DNA of 64,000 bases from Chryseobacterium defluvii (GCF_014204415.1 NZ_JACHLE010000001.1:1736001-1800000); one strand, 5' to 3'; positions 35,715-44,949 are shown, counted from the first letter of the stretch. Program-made: numbers and translations. Notes: a model not told the origin generated them from the letters alone.

Positions 35715-37493
35715 ATGAAAAAAATTCTCTGTTTTTTTATTTTGCTGTTAGCCGCAAATAGACTTTTATCTCAAAGTGATTTTGATAGTTATCAACAGTT
35801 GATTTATACTTATTTGTATAATAAGGATAAAGAAAAAGCAAAAGAGATCATAAATACTCAATTTTTAAATTCAGATAAAGACTCTGAAAAAGTAATCGGA
35901 TATATTTATCTGGCAGATTATTATTCTTTTTTCGATAATCAGGAAGATAAAAAAGTAGAAGCACTGGAAAATGCAAAAAAAATTGCAGTTTCAACTCAAA
36001 ACCCTGTTGATATGGCCTATGTACAGTTTGGATATGCCCGATATTATCAGAATCTGGATAAAAATGATCTGTTTATAAAGGCTGTTAATTACAGCATTAA
36101 TACATTCAGTAAATACCCGAATGAAAACTTTATTCTAACGCAGCTGTATTTTTTAAGATATAAGTATAAATCCAAAAATCCGATGGAACTGGATACCAGA
36201 GCAGATTGTTTTAAAGCAAATTACTATGCCCTGAAATCTAAAAACAATATTTTAATTAATTTCACCTACAGCAATCTGGGATACTACTATAAGACCCAGT
36301 TTAATAATACAAGCAATAAGAAATATTTAGACTCTGCTGATATCAGTTATCAAAATTCTTATAAGTATGCGGATATTATAAAAAACACCGAAGCTAAAAA
36401 AAGATCACTCATCGTATATTATCTCAACTATGGAAGTTTGCTAAATGCTTTGGTGCCGGGCAGCTACAAAAAATCCCTTGAACTCTATAACAGATCTTTA
36501 TCTTTAATCGGAAATGATCAGAATTTCAGGGATATTACAATCTTAATATACAATAATATAGGATCGGCTTATGAAAATATAGATGATATTGGTTTAGCAG
36601 AAGAGTACTATAAAAAGGCTTATCAGTTATCAAAAGACGATCAAAGCACTTTTACACTCCACAGACTTGTTATTTTGAATAATTTATCTCGCATATATGA
36701 AGGCTTACATCAGTATGAAAGAGCCCTCAATTTTGAGAGAGAAGCGAAAAGCCTTATCAAAGAAGAGAGTGAAAAACGTTTTGCCAATAATACAAAATCT
36801 CTCGAAATCTTTTACCAGACTGAACAAAAAAACCAGCAAATAAAGCAATTAGAAGAAACAAATAAAATGTACACAAGGCAAAATTTCCTTTATCTGGGCA
36901 TTGCACTGCTATTACTTATGGGAATCATATTTTTATTCTTTTTATTACGCTTTAAACAAAAATTAAATAAACAAAAAACGAACCTGCTTGAAGCAGAAAA
37001 AAACGAAACCCAACTTGTACTTCAGCTTGAAAAAGAAGAAAAGGTTCGTCTTAAAATAGAACAGGAACTTTTATCTATGCAGCAGGAACAACTGCAAAAA
37101 CAGGCTTTGGCAACATCTCTCCGATTAAACCATAAAAACTCTTTTATTCAACAGCTAAAGGAGAAGGTAAAGGAAAAAAGAGATACAAACCTTGAGAAAA
37201 TTCTAAAAGAGGAGCGGTTATCCGATAGTGATTTTAGCAACATGCAGGATATTATACAGAAAGTACATCCTATTTTTTTTAAACGTCTTAAAGAGCTGTC
37301 CAAAACAAAACTTACAAATCTGGATTTGAGATACGCCGCTTATATTTATCTGAATCTGGATAACCAGCAAATTTCAAATGCACTGAAAGCAGATCCTAAA
37401 ACCGTTAAAGTCACAAAATACCGATTGAAACAAAAAATCGGTTTAAATAAAGAAGATGATTTGCAGAATTTTATTCAAAATATAGATTTATGA
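35715..37493 (+). CDS. Membrane-anchored TPR protein with C-terminal HTH (sensor-regulator type)
   Basis: A 592-residue protein: signal peptide (MKKILCFFILLLAANRLLSQ), a periplasmic region of TPR-like helices (for example IGSAYENIDDIGLAEEYYKKAYQLSK), one TM (NFLYLGIALLLLMGIIFLFFLLRF, about residues 388-411), a cytoplasmic coiled coil (KQKLNKQKTNLLEAEKNETQLVLQLEKEEK) and a C-terminal LuxR-like HTH (LTNLDLRYAAYIYLNLDNQQISNALKADPKTVKVTKYRLKQKIGL). This layout is a known Bacteroidota one-piece membrane regulator. It is divergent from the surface-protein operon and probably controls it. The ATG at 35715 is preferred to the upstream TTG. Confidence 0.85.
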   Translation: MKKILCFFILLLAANRLLSQSDFDSYQQLIYTYLYNKDKEKAKEIINTQFLNSDKDSEKVIGYIYLADYYSFFDNQEDKKVEALENAKKIAVSTQNPVDMAYVQFGYARYYQNLDKNDLFIKAVNYSINTFSKYPNENFILTQLYFLRYKYKSKNPMELDTRADCFKANYYALKSKNNILINFTYSNLGYYYKTQFNNTSNKKYLDSADISYQNSYKYADIIKNTEAKKRSLIVYYLNYGSLLNALVPGSYKKSLELYNRSLSLIGNDQNFRDITILIYNNIGSAYENIDDIGLAEEYYKKAYQLSKDDQSTFTLHRLVILNNLSRIYEGLHQYERALNFEREAKSLIKEESEKRFANNTKSLEIFYQTEQKNQQIKQLEETNKMYTRQNFLYLGIALLLLMGIIFLFFLLRFKQKLNKQKTNLLEAEKNETQLVLQLEKEEKVRLKIEQELLSMQQEQLQKQALATSLRLNHKNSFIQQLKEKVKEKRDTNLEKILKEERLSDSDFSNMQDIIQKVHPIFFKRLKELSKTKLTNLDLRYAAYIYLNLDNQQISNALKADPKTVKVTKYRLKQKIGLNKEDDLQNFIQNIDL

Positions 37494-37501
37494 AAATATT
37501 T

Positions 37502-37662
37502 AGAACCTGTTTAAATTTTATTTCTGTATTTAATTTTTAGTATTATTTTTTACTTTTAAATTAAACAGGCAGTTTGCTATGCTGGAAGCTTCTCTATACT
37601 ATGTAGATTCTTTCGGAATTACAAGCTGAATTCCAAGAATAATAAATTTAAACAGGCTCTTA
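37502..37662. mobile_element. Decayed IS or MITE-like element with inverted terminal repeats
   Basis: AGAACCTGTTTAAATTTTATT near 37502-37522 and AATAAATTTAAACAGGCTC near 37641-37659 are imperfect inverted repeats about 160 bp apart. A third related copy (TTTTAAATTAAACAGGC) lies inside at about 37554-37570. There is no transposase frame between them. Ends of GAGCCTGTTTAAA type are IS-like. Confidence 0.45.
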
Positions 37663-38051
37663 GTGTTAAAAAAAATATTTCTCCAGAGCAGAGATATTCT
37701 CTGTTGTCTATGTATGTGGTAACTGCGTTACCAACTTATTTGTACTTTAGGCATTTTATCAATATTTATTATTAGAAAGCTATATCCTTAATTTCAGATA
37801 TTTTTTACATTTTGGTGCCCTTTATACCATCCAGCTATCTTTCAGCCCGGAAATTTTATTTTGACCAGGAAAGTACATGAGTCATACGCTTAACGCTTTT
37901 GGAAACATATATGCTTCTTCAGGGAAGATCAGGACTTAGCTTTTTAGTTTCAGGCTAAGCTTTATAAAATTCAATATAATTGTAGTTTTTGTCAAGATGT
38001 GAGGAATATTTAATTCTTTTCCAAATAAGATGTTCTTTGATATAAATAAAA

Positions 38052-38077
38052 AAAGCCCCCTTTTCAGGAGGCCGTAA
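38052..38077 (-). terminator. Orphan terminator-like hairpin read on the minus strand
   Basis: On the minus strand GCCTCC-TGAAAA-GGGGGC (one T-G pair) is followed by seven T. No gene is seen upstream on that strand before 38535, so either a short RNA ends here or it belonged to a lost gene. Confidence 0.5.
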
Positions 38078-38116
38078 AAACACAAATGATGAAAAAAAAT
38101 CTATTCAGAATGATCT

Positions 38117-38156
38117 GAACAGAATATCTTAGTAGTATAATTATACTATTCTGTTC
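38117..38156. repeat. Long interrupted AT palindrome
   Basis: A perfect 16-bp palindrome TAGTATAATTATACTA (38133-38148) extends into GAACAGAA (38117-38124) and TTCTGTTC (38149-38156), with eight unpaired bases on the left. Confidence 0.7.
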
Positions 38157-38535
38157 TTTTAAAATACATTTCCCGGCAAGGAAATCAGACAATCATATAC
38201 AAATAATATTTTCAACAAATGATTATCTATTTCCCAAGCTTATTTTTTGCGTGTTAAATTTACTATAAATTTCTAAACTACAAGAATAAATAACACTTAA
38301 TTGCTAAAACCCACAAAGAAAAAGAACTTTATTATTGTGAAATACAAATTCCTTTCCAAACTTATTCCTCACATCAATAGATGTATACAGGATAATATTG
38401 CATTTTTCCTTGCAGAGTAAGGTTTAATATTTTTTCAGACTTTTTAACATTACTTAACATAAACTTGGCTTCATAATTGAAAAATAATAGTAAAGTCAGA
38501 GTCATTAGACTTATGGAGTATTAAAAATTTGAATT

Positions 38536-39081
38536 ATGAAGAATATAGTATTAGCAGGTTTTTTGTCAGTATTTTTAGTGACGGCCTGTAAGAAAGATGA
38601 CCGTATAGCTGAAAAGTCTCTTGAACAGCAAAAGCTTGAATTCCAGGCAAGACAACTTGAAATTGAAAAACAGAGACTTGCTATTGAAAAAGAAAAAATT
38701 GTGTATGAGGCACAAAGAAAAGCAGACAGCATTGCAGAAAACAAAAAGGCAAAAGCCGTAGCTGAAAACAATTCAAGGCCACAGGTAATAAGGGAAACCA
38801 GAACCGTGTACAGAGACAGAGAAACCAGTTCAAATTCAGGCAACGGAACTTATGCCAATAACGGAACCGGCACATCACAAGGTACCACCCAGAAAAAAGG
38901 AATGAGTAAAGCCGCAAAAGGTACCATAATCGGTACTGTGGGAGGTGCAGCAGCAGGTGCGATTATCAGTAAGAAAAACAGAGGCCTTGGTGCTGTTGTA
39001 GGAGGAGTTGTAGGAGGCGCAACCGGTTATACGATCGGTAGGGCACAGGACAGAAAAGACGGAAGGGTGCAGCCTAAATAA
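38536..39081 (+). CDS. Glycine-zipper lipoprotein with a coiled coil
   Basis: A 181-residue lipoprotein. The signal ends SVFLVTACKKD. A charged helix follows (EQQKLEFQARQLEIEKQRLAIEKEKIVYEAQRKA, likely coiled coil, residues 30-65), then a low-complexity Asn/Gly/Thr part and a C-terminal glycine zipper (AAKGTIIGTVGGAAAGAIISKKNRGLGAVVGGVVGGATGYTIG), as in YMGG/SlyB-like envelope proteins. Such zippers insert in or lie against the outer membrane. Exact role unknown. A terminator follows. Confidence 0.85.
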   Translation: MKNIVLAGFLSVFLVTACKKDDRIAEKSLEQQKLEFQARQLEIEKQRLAIEKEKIVYEAQRKADSIAENKKAKAVAENNSRPQVIRETRTVYRDRETSSNSGNGTYANNGTGTSQGTTQKKGMSKAAKGTIIGTVGGAAAGAIISKKNRGLGAVVGGVVGGATGYTIGRAQDRKDGRVQPK

Positions 39082-39101
39082 AAATTATAGTTTAAAAGAA
39101 T

Positions 39102-39133
39102 AAAAGATTGCTTATTTTTAGGCAATCTTTTTT
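39102..39133 (+). terminator. Terminator of the glycine-zipper gene
   Basis: Stem AAAAGATTGC / GCAATCTTTT (39102-39111 with 39122-39131), more T after it. It ends right before the next start codon. Confidence 0.8.
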
Positions 39134-40768
39134 ATGGTCTTATTATTATTTTCTTCCATCCTCATCATTCCTGTTTTGGCAGGATGGGGAAAAATAGTGG
39201 AAAATATTTCCGGGGCTCTATTTGATGGTATTTCGGGAAAGATTTTATCGGGAATCGCCGGAATAAGCATTATCTGGATGATTCTTTCATTTTTTGTCCC
39301 TCTTAATATCTGCATTGAGGTTGCTACGATTGCATTAGGGCTTATTTATTTTTTTAAGGACAAACTTTATCTGGAATTTTACCGGTTTTCAAAAAAAGAC
39401 AGCTTACTCATTGCTTTTATTTCCCTGATCATCCTGTTTTCAGGTTCATTCTACCCGTATATAATGGATCATTTCGGGTACTACGTCCCCACTATACAAT
39501 GGATCACCGGATATGGTCTCGTCAAAGGTATTTCCAATCTGGATCTTACCCTCGGACAGGTATCCTTATGGCATATTTTTCAGAGTGGATTTTCAAATTT
39601 TTCAGACCCTTTTTTAAGGATCAATGCTATTTTACTGATCATTTATTCAGCATACATCATAGAAAGAAAAAGCTGGATCCAGCTGTGTTTCCTTCCTGTT
39701 TTATTGCTATTCTCACAATCACCAAGTCCGGATCTGCCTGCCATTGTTTTCTCAATGGTCATTTTAAATGAGATTATTTCTGGCAATAAGCAAACTGCCC
39801 TACTCTTCGGATTTTCAGCATTTGTTATGGCGATAAAGCCCACCATGATATGGCTTCCCATCCTATGCTTCCTGTACAGCATACTTGTCGTGAGATCCGG
39901 TTTCAAAAAACTGATACCGGGAACCTTGATCATAATCCTATTCTTTTTTAAAAATATCTGGACATTTGGATATCCTGTTTTTCCGGTAGCAGTAATTGAT
40001 CTTAACGTAAGCTGGAAACCAAATCCTGAAGTATTGAAAATATCTTCCCAATATGCCATTATGAAAACCTATGATATGCAGTACTCCTATCAGGAAATTC
40101 AGCAGTTCTCCGGCTGGGAATACATCAAGAACTGGCTTTTCCTTAATGGGATCAAATCCGGGATCAATATTTTTTTCATCTTGAGTCTGCTCATATTCGC
40201 GGTATTTGCATTGATCAAAAAAAATAAAATCATTTCTTTAATTTTCTTTTCAGTACTTATAAAAAGTGCGCTGGTATTATATTTTTCTGCCCAGTACAGA
40301 TTTTTTATCGATGTATTTTTTGTAATATCCTTTATACTACTGCTGAAATATTTCAACAGAAAAAGGGCAGTATTTGTTTTCTCTGTATTCAGTATATTTT
40401 TTATCGGATTCCTGTCTTTTCCTGATCTTGTACGGCAATATGTTCCAAGTTTCAGGCTGGGAGAATTTATCGGTTCCTTCCAAAAAAAGCAGATCTATAC
40501 TCCATCTTCGTATGAGTATAACAAATTCAATGCTTACAAAATCGGAAACCTGAAATTCAACATATCCAGAAAATATCCTTACAATTTTGACACCCCAGTT
40601 CCTGCCATTTCGGAAAGCTATATTTTTGATGATGTACAGGCGGGTATTTTTCCCCAGCTTATCGACGAAACTGATATTAAGAAAGGATTCATCTGGAAAA
40701 CAATGGATGAAAAAGAAAAAAAGGAAGCCCGGAACCTCATCCATACTATCAAAAACACTCATCCATAG
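39134..40768 (+). CDS. Polytopic membrane protein, LIC_10190-like (GT-C-like)
   Basis: A 544-residue inner-membrane protein with about 10-11 hydrophobic segments (MVLLLFSSILIIPVLAGWG, ILSGIAGISIIWMILSFFVPLNI, IFFILSLLIFAVFALI and others) and a soluble C-terminal ~120 residues. Between TM segments it has YYVPTIQWITGYGLVKGISNLDLTLGQVSLWHIFQS, the type of loop seen in the LIC_10190 family and reminiscent of GT-C glycosyltransferases. Substrate and role are unknown. Start at ATG 39134 follows a terminator directly, so the gene may be expressed by read-through or its true start lies slightly downstream. Confidence 0.7.
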   Translation: MVLLLFSSILIIPVLAGWGKIVENISGALFDGISGKILSGIAGISIIWMILSFFVPLNICIEVATIALGLIYFFKDKLYLEFYRFSKKDSLLIAFISLIILFSGSFYPYIMDHFGYYVPTIQWITGYGLVKGISNLDLTLGQVSLWHIFQSGFSNFSDPFLRINAILLIIYSAYIIERKSWIQLCFLPVLLLFSQSPSPDLPAIVFSMVILNEIISGNKQTALLFGFSAFVMAIKPTMIWLPILCFLYSILVVRSGFKKLIPGTLIIILFFFKNIWTFGYPVFPVAVIDLNVSWKPNPEVLKISSQYAIMKTYDMQYSYQEIQQFSGWEYIKNWLFLNGIKSGINIFFILSLLIFAVFALIKKNKIISLIFFSVLIKSALVLYFSAQYRFFIDVFFVISFILLLKYFNRKRAVFVFSVFSIFFIGFLSFPDLVRQYVPSFRLGEFIGSFQKKQIYTPSSYEYNKFNAYKIGNLKFNISRKYPYNFDTPVPAISESYIFDDVQAGIFPQLIDETDIKKGFIWKTMDEKEKKEARNLIHTIKNTHP

Positions 40769-40806
40769 AACCTATCCAAATACTTTATTTTCTGGATAAA
40801 AAACGG

Positions 40807-40814
40807 TAATTTTG
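40807..40814 (+). promoter_or_regulatory. -7 promoter box of aroC
   Basis: TAATTTTG fits TAnnTTTG and ends 4 nt before the ATG, suggesting a leaderless message. Confidence 0.55.
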
Positions 40815-40818
40815 TATC

Positions 40819-41889
40819 ATGTTCAATACTTTAGGTAATCTTCTCAGCCTTACAACATTTGGGGAAAGCCATGGCCCGGCTTATGGTGGTATCATTAATA
40901 ATTTTCCTGCAGGTCTGGAAATAGATCTGGATAAAGTTCAGTACGAACTGGATCGCAGAAAACCCGGCCAGTCAGCCATTGTTACACAGAGAAAAGAAAG
41001 CGACACTGTAAAATTTCTTTCAGGGATTTTTGAAGGAAAGACCACAGGTACACCGATCGGCTTTACGATTGAAAATGAAAATCAGAAATCAAAAGATTAT
41101 GACCATATTGCGGGTGCTTATCGTCCAAGCCATGCAGATTTCACCTATGATCAGAAATTCGGGATAAGGGATCACCGCGGCGGGGGTAAATCTTCAGCCA
41201 GGGAAACCATGAACTGGGTAGTTGCCGGAGCATTGGCCAGGCAGCTTTTATCTAATATAGAAATCAACGCTTATGTGTCTTCCGTAGGTGAGATCTTCTG
41301 TGAGAAGCCTTATCAGGATCTGGATTTCTCAAAAACGGAAAGCAACGATGTACGCTGTCCGGATGCTGAAACGGCAGAAAAAATGATCGCCAGGATCAAG
41401 GAGATCAAAAAAGAAGGCAACACAATTGGTGGAACCATAACCTGCGTTATTAAGAATGTTCCCATAGGAATCGGGGAACCCGTTTTTTCCAAATTACAGG
41501 CCGAGCTGGCCAAAGCAATGCTCAACATCAATGCCTGCAAAGGCTTTGAATATGGAAGCGGATTCTGCGGAGCAAAAATGACAGGGAAAGAGCATAATGA
41601 TGCTTTCAATACGGATTTCACTACAAAATCAAACCTTTCAGGCGGCATTCAGGGCGGGATATCCAACGGAATGGATATTTATTTCAGAGTGGCCTTCAAA
41701 CCTGTGGCAACTATTCTAAGGCCTCAGGAAAGTGTAGATAAAGAAGGGAATCTGGTCATTGTGGAAGGAAAAGGAAGACACGACCCATGTGTACTTCCAA
41801 GAGCGGTTCCCATAGTAGAAAACCTTGCCGCTTTTGTATTGGCCGACCTGTTCCTGATCAACAAAACAAGAAATTTAAATCAATTTTAA
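40819..41889 (+). CDS. aroC: Chorismate synthase
   Basis: Last step of the shikimate pathway: EPSP to chorismate with reduced FMN. Marks: the N-terminal [72 protein letters not shown] and [22 protein letters not shown]. At 356 residues it has normal length. It is followed closely by two thioredoxin-fold genes on the same strand. Confidence 0.97.
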   Translation: MFNTLGNLLSLTTFGESHGPAYGGIINNFPAGLEIDLDKVQYELDRRKPGQSAIVTQRKESDTVKFLSGIFEGKTTGTPIGFTIENENQKSKDYDHIAGAYRPSHADFTYDQKFGIRDHRGGGKSSARETMNWVVAGALARQLLSNIEINAYVSSVGEIFCEKPYQDLDFSKTESNDVRCPDAETAEKMIARIKEIKKEGNTIGGTITCVIKNVPIGIGEPVFSKLQAELAKAMLNINACKGFEYGSGFCGAKMTGKEHNDAFNTDFTTKSNLSGGIQGGISNGMDIYFRVAFKPVATILRPQESVDKEGNLVIVEGKGRHDPCVLPRAVPIVENLAAFVLADLFLINKTRNLNQF

Positions 41890-41904
41890 ACAAAGATAGT
41901 GGTA

Positions 41905-42468
41905 ATGAAAAATTACTGGGAGAAAGCAATTACTTTCGAAGAATATATAGAAATTGCAAAACAGAGACTGGAAAACCCTGATAATCCGAAGGATATAGAA
42001 TATAAACAGTATTATGAACTGGGACTTCAAAGGATCGACAGGACTTTAAAAAAGTATAGTCCCGATGAAGATCAGACAAATGAACTTCTATCTAAAAATT
42101 TTGACGGGAAAATCCTGATCATTTCTGAAGCATGGTGTGGAGATGCCAGTGCAACGGTTCCGGCTTTGGTAAAATTCTTCGAAGGGAAAAATGAAGTAAA
42201 GATCTTCCTGAGAGACAGTGATACCAGCCTTATCGATCAATTTTTGACCAACGGAACCCAATCTATCCCGAAAGTTATTATTTTAGACAAAGACCTGAAT
42301 GTTAAAAATTCATGGGGCCCGCGTCCGAAATACGGTACTGAATTGTTAATGAAGTTCAAAGCAGATCCTGAAGCTTATCCAAGGGAACAGTTTTATAATG
42401 ATCTGCAGCTTTATTATGCAAAAAACAAGGGTAAAGATGCTATTCAGGAAATTTTAGAATTATTGTAA
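41905..42468 (+). CDS. Thioredoxin-fold protein with single active-site cysteine
   Basis: A 187-residue cytoplasmic protein. The thioredoxin fold is clear (LSKNFDGKILIISEAWCGDASATVPALVKFF, then TQSIPKVIILDKD), but the active site reads WCGDAS, so the second Cys of CxxC is replaced by Ser. This subgroup (Thioredoxin_9-like) occurs in Bacteroidota and Firmicutes; its role is unknown. The ATG at 41905 is preferred to GTG 41899. It lies 15 bp after aroC and 13 bp before the TlpA-like gene. Confidence 0.82.
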   Translation: MKNYWEKAITFEEYIEIAKQRLENPDNPKDIEYKQYYELGLQRIDRTLKKYSPDEDQTNELLSKNFDGKILIISEAWCGDASATVPALVKFFEGKNEVKIFLRDSDTSLIDQFLTNGTQSIPKVIILDKDLNVKNSWGPRPKYGTELLMKFKADPEAYPREQFYNDLQLYYAKNKGKDAIQEILELL

Positions 42469-42481
42469 AGAATCCTTTTTT

Positions 42482-43021
42482 ATGAAAAAAAATATAATTT
42501 ATATTGTATTGGTCATCATTATAGGTATCATTGCCTTTGTTCCTGGAGTAAAGGATTATTTAAGAGACCAGTTCTTCCCGATCGCAGCAGTTGAAAATGC
42601 CGTTACGATAAGTGAAGAGGATTATGACATCGATCTCCAGGGGATCAATGTTCCGAGTACCAATCTTAAGAATTTCAGGGGAAAACCTGTTTTTCTGAAT
42701 TTTTGGGGAACATGGTGCCCGCCATGCCGGAAAGAATGGCCAAGTATTCAGAAATTGTATGATACTAAAAAAGGCAAGATAGAGTTTGTTCTTATCGCCA
42801 TGAAGGATGAAGAATCTGCGGTAAGAAAATTCCTGCAGGAAAATAATTATACGGTTCCCGTGTATATTGCCCAAAGCCCCATCTCTGAAAAGCTCCTTCC
42901 AAAGGTATTTCCCACTACCTTCCTTTTAGACAAAACAGGCAGGATCCTCATTAAGGAAGATGCTTACAGAGACTGGAACACGGAATCCACCCATAAGTTT
43001 ATCGATAATATTATTAAATAA
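42482..43021 (+). CDS. TlpA-family thiol-disulfide oxidoreductase, membrane-anchored
   Basis: A 179-residue protein with an N-terminal hydrophobic anchor (IIYIVLVIIIGIIAFVPG) and a periplasmic thioredoxin domain. The active site is WGTWCPPCRKEWPSI (about residues 75-90), and the cis-proline segment is VFPTTFLLDKTG. Such proteins reduce disulfides, for example in cytochrome c maturation or other envelope proteins. Same strand as the single-cysteine thioredoxin-fold gene. Confidence 0.9.
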   Translation: MKKNIIYIVLVIIIGIIAFVPGVKDYLRDQFFPIAAVENAVTISEEDYDIDLQGINVPSTNLKNFRGKPVFLNFWGTWCPPCRKEWPSIQKLYDTKKGKIEFVLIAMKDEESAVRKFLQENNYTVPVYIAQSPISEKLLPKVFPTTFLLDKTGRILIKEDAYRDWNTESTHKFIDNIIK

Positions 43022-43107
43022 CTTTTTTTTAACTAAAATTTATAATTATTTGGTACAGAATTTGAGAATTTTGTAGAGTTGGAAAAATATTTAAAACTAA
43101 ACACAAA

Positions 43108-43455
43108 ATGAAATATTCAAAATTAAATCTGGCTAAAGAGGCGATCAGCCACAAAGGTTTTGTAAAAAAGATCCCTGACATTTTCAGAATGGTAAAAATG
43201 TGGAAAAAAGGAAACTATCCTATGAAATCCATTGATATTATCCTTCCGCTGTTAGGCCTTTTGTACGTGATCTCCCCTATCGATCTCCTTCCGGAAGTTG
43301 CCGTACCGGTAATAGGAGTACTGGATGATTTAGCCATTCTTTCTCTCGCCATCCCGAAACTCATCAGAGAAGTAGATAAATTCTTACTTTGGGAAGCCGA
43401 GCAGAAATACAGTTCAGGCAGCACAAAAGTGATCGATGCTGAAATTGTAGAATAA
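43108..43455 (+). CDS. YkvA-family protein (DUF1232)
   Basis: A 115-residue membrane-associated protein. The DUF1232 core is IILPLLGLLYVISPIDLLPEVAVPVIGVLDDLAILSLAI (about residues 47-85), with the usual SPIDLLPE and GxxDDL patterns. Function is unknown in the family. A terminator follows. Confidence 0.9.
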   Translation: MKYSKLNLAKEAISHKGFVKKIPDIFRMVKMWKKGNYPMKSIDIILPLLGLLYVISPIDLLPEVAVPVIGVLDDLAILSLAIPKLIREVDKFLLWEAEQKYSSGSTKVIDAEIVE

Positions 43456-43474
43456 TTTACAGATAATATCCTTT

Positions 43475-43506
43475 AAGCCATTCCAGTAATTGGGGTGGCT
43501 TTTTTT
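43475..43506 (+). terminator. Terminator after the YkvA-type gene
   Basis: Stem AAGCCATTCC / GGGGTGGCTT (43475-43484 with 43492-43501, two G-T pairs), then T run. Confidence 0.8.
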
Positions 43507-43542
43507 AGAGATAAGAAATTTTTAAGCCTTATTCCAAATGAT

Positions 43543-43550
43543 TACCTTTG
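43543..43550 (+). promoter_or_regulatory. -7 promoter box of the UMP synthase gene
   Basis: TACCTTTG fits TAnnTTTG, 19 nt before the ATG. Confidence 0.5.
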
Positions 43551-43569
43551 CAACATCTAATAAAAAATA

Positions 43570-44949
43570 ATGGAAAGTAAAAAAGAATTCTTTTTAGAAT
43601 GCTACAAACTGGGAATCATCAAGTTCGGAAGGTTTACTTTAAAAAGCGGTATTGAGAGCCCTTTCTACGTAGATCTGAGACCTCTGGCTTCCGATCCTAA
43701 AATTTTAAAAAATCTTGCCAATTATTTACTGGAAATGCTTCCTTTAGATAATTTCGACCTGATCTGCGGTGTCCCTTATGCTGCTCTTCCCATGGCTACA
43801 GCTATGTCTCTGGAAAGCTATATCCCGCTGATCATTAAGCGAAAAGAAGCAAAAAGCTATGGCACTAAAAAGATGATCGAAGGAATTTACCAGAAAGGTC
43901 AAAACTGCCTTTTGGTAGAGGACGTGATTACTTCCGGAAAATCTCTGGTGGAAACCATTGCTGAAATTGAGCATGAAGACATTAAGGTTTCCGATATTGT
44001 TGTTGTGCTTGACAGGGAACAGGGCGGAAAACAGCTTCTGGAAAGCAAAGGATACAGGGTGCATACCCTTTTCAATATTTCCGAGGTTTGCGACATTCTT
44101 CAGGAAAACGGGGAGTTGACAGATGAAGAGGTAAAAAGGATCCATGATTTTCTTCAGGGAAACCATATTCAGTTTGAAGAAAAAACCAGAAGCTCTTATG
44201 AGCAAAAACTGAAAAATGCACAGCACTCCGTTTCTAAAAAGCTGTTAGAACTTGCCTTGGCAAAACAGTCCAATCTTATTGCCTCTGCAGACGTTACAAC
44301 CACTAAAGAATTATTAGAACTGGCTGATAAAGTAGGCCCGCATATTATTGCTTTAAAAACCCATATTGATATCATCTCCGATTTTGAATATGAGAAAACG
44401 ATCACTCCGCTAAAAGACCTTGCCGCAAAACATCAGTTCCTGTTAATGGAAGACAGAAAATTTGCTGATATCGGGAATACTCAGGAGCTTCAGTTTACCA
44501 GCGGTGTTTTCAAAATCACAGATTGGGCAGATTTTGTGACCTCTCAGGTGATCGGTGGTTTCGAATCATTGGACTGCTTCAAAAATGTAGGCGTTGTTGC
44601 CATTATAGGCATGTCTTCCAAAGGAACCTTAACAACCAATGAGTACCGTGAAGAGGCCCTTAAAATTGCCCTATCCCATCCGAATGTTATTGGCGGGGTT
44701 TCCCAGAATCCGGTTCCGGAAGAAATTCTTTTATTCACTCCCGGAGTAAATCTGGCGGACTCAGGAGACGGAAAAGGACAGCAATACAACACCCCTGAAT
44801 ATGTTTTCAAAAACCTTCACACAGATTTCATAATCGTAGGAAGAGGAATTTATAAAGCGGATCAAGCTGAAGAAGCTGCTATCGCTTATAAAAATGAGGG
44901 CTGGAAGGCTTACCTGGATTCTTTGGAAAAAAAAGTGATTCAGGACTGA
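43570..44949 (+). CDS. Bifunctional UMP synthase: orotate phosphoribosyltransferase-OMP decarboxylase fusion
   Basis: A 459-residue fusion that converts orotate to OMP and then UMP. Residues 1-~200 are OPRT: FGRFTLKSGIESPFYVDLR and the PRPP loop LLVEDVITSGKS at 114-125. Residues ~215-459 are ODC of the long, eukaryote-like type: ASADVTTT (238-245), KTHIDII (263-269), the catalytic DxKxxD in MEDRKFADIGNT (D295, K297, D300), and IIVGRGIY near the end. The order OPRT then ODC is that of animal and plant UMP synthase. Most bacteria keep pyrE and pyrF separate. Both active sites look intact. Confidence 0.94.
   Translation: MESKKEFFLECYKLGIIKFGRFTLKSGIESPFYVDLRPLASDPKILKNLANYLLEMLPLDNFDLICGVPYAALPMATAMSLESYIPLIIKRKEAKSYGTKKMIEGIYQKGQNCLLVEDVITSGKSLVETIAEIEHEDIKVSDIVVVLDREQGGKQLLESKGYRVHTLFNISEVCDILQENGELTDEEVKRIHDFLQGNHIQFEEKTRSSYEQKLKNAQHSVSKKLLELALAKQSNLIASADVTTTKELLELADKVGPHIIALKTHIDIISDFEYEKTITPLKDLAAKHQFLLMEDRKFADIGNTQELQFTSGVFKITDWADFVTSQVIGGFESLDCFKNVGVVAIIGMSSKGTLTTNEYREEALKIALSHPNVIGGVSQNPVPEEILLFTPGVNLADSGDGKGQQYNTPEYVFKNLHTDFIIVGRGIYKADQAEEAAIAYKNEGWKAYLDSLEKKVIQD

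Larger units (their letters stand above)
37494..38535. other. 1-kb gene-poor region with small inverted repeats and a decayed element
   Basis: No gene of normal size is supported. Small hairpins occur: CAGAGA/TCTCTG (37689-37703), TGGTAAC/GTTACCA (37717-37733) and CTTAGC/GCTAAG (37935-37959). A terminator-like stem on the minus strand and a long AT palindrome are listed separately. The region also has a very short frame at 38088 (MMKKNLFRMI then stop), which looks like the start of a lost secreted protein. Confidence 0.6.

Noticed and set aside
43744..44226. 160-residue open frame antisense to the UMP synthase gene
   Set aside because: Shadow of a conserved enzyme; no start context or recognisable motif.
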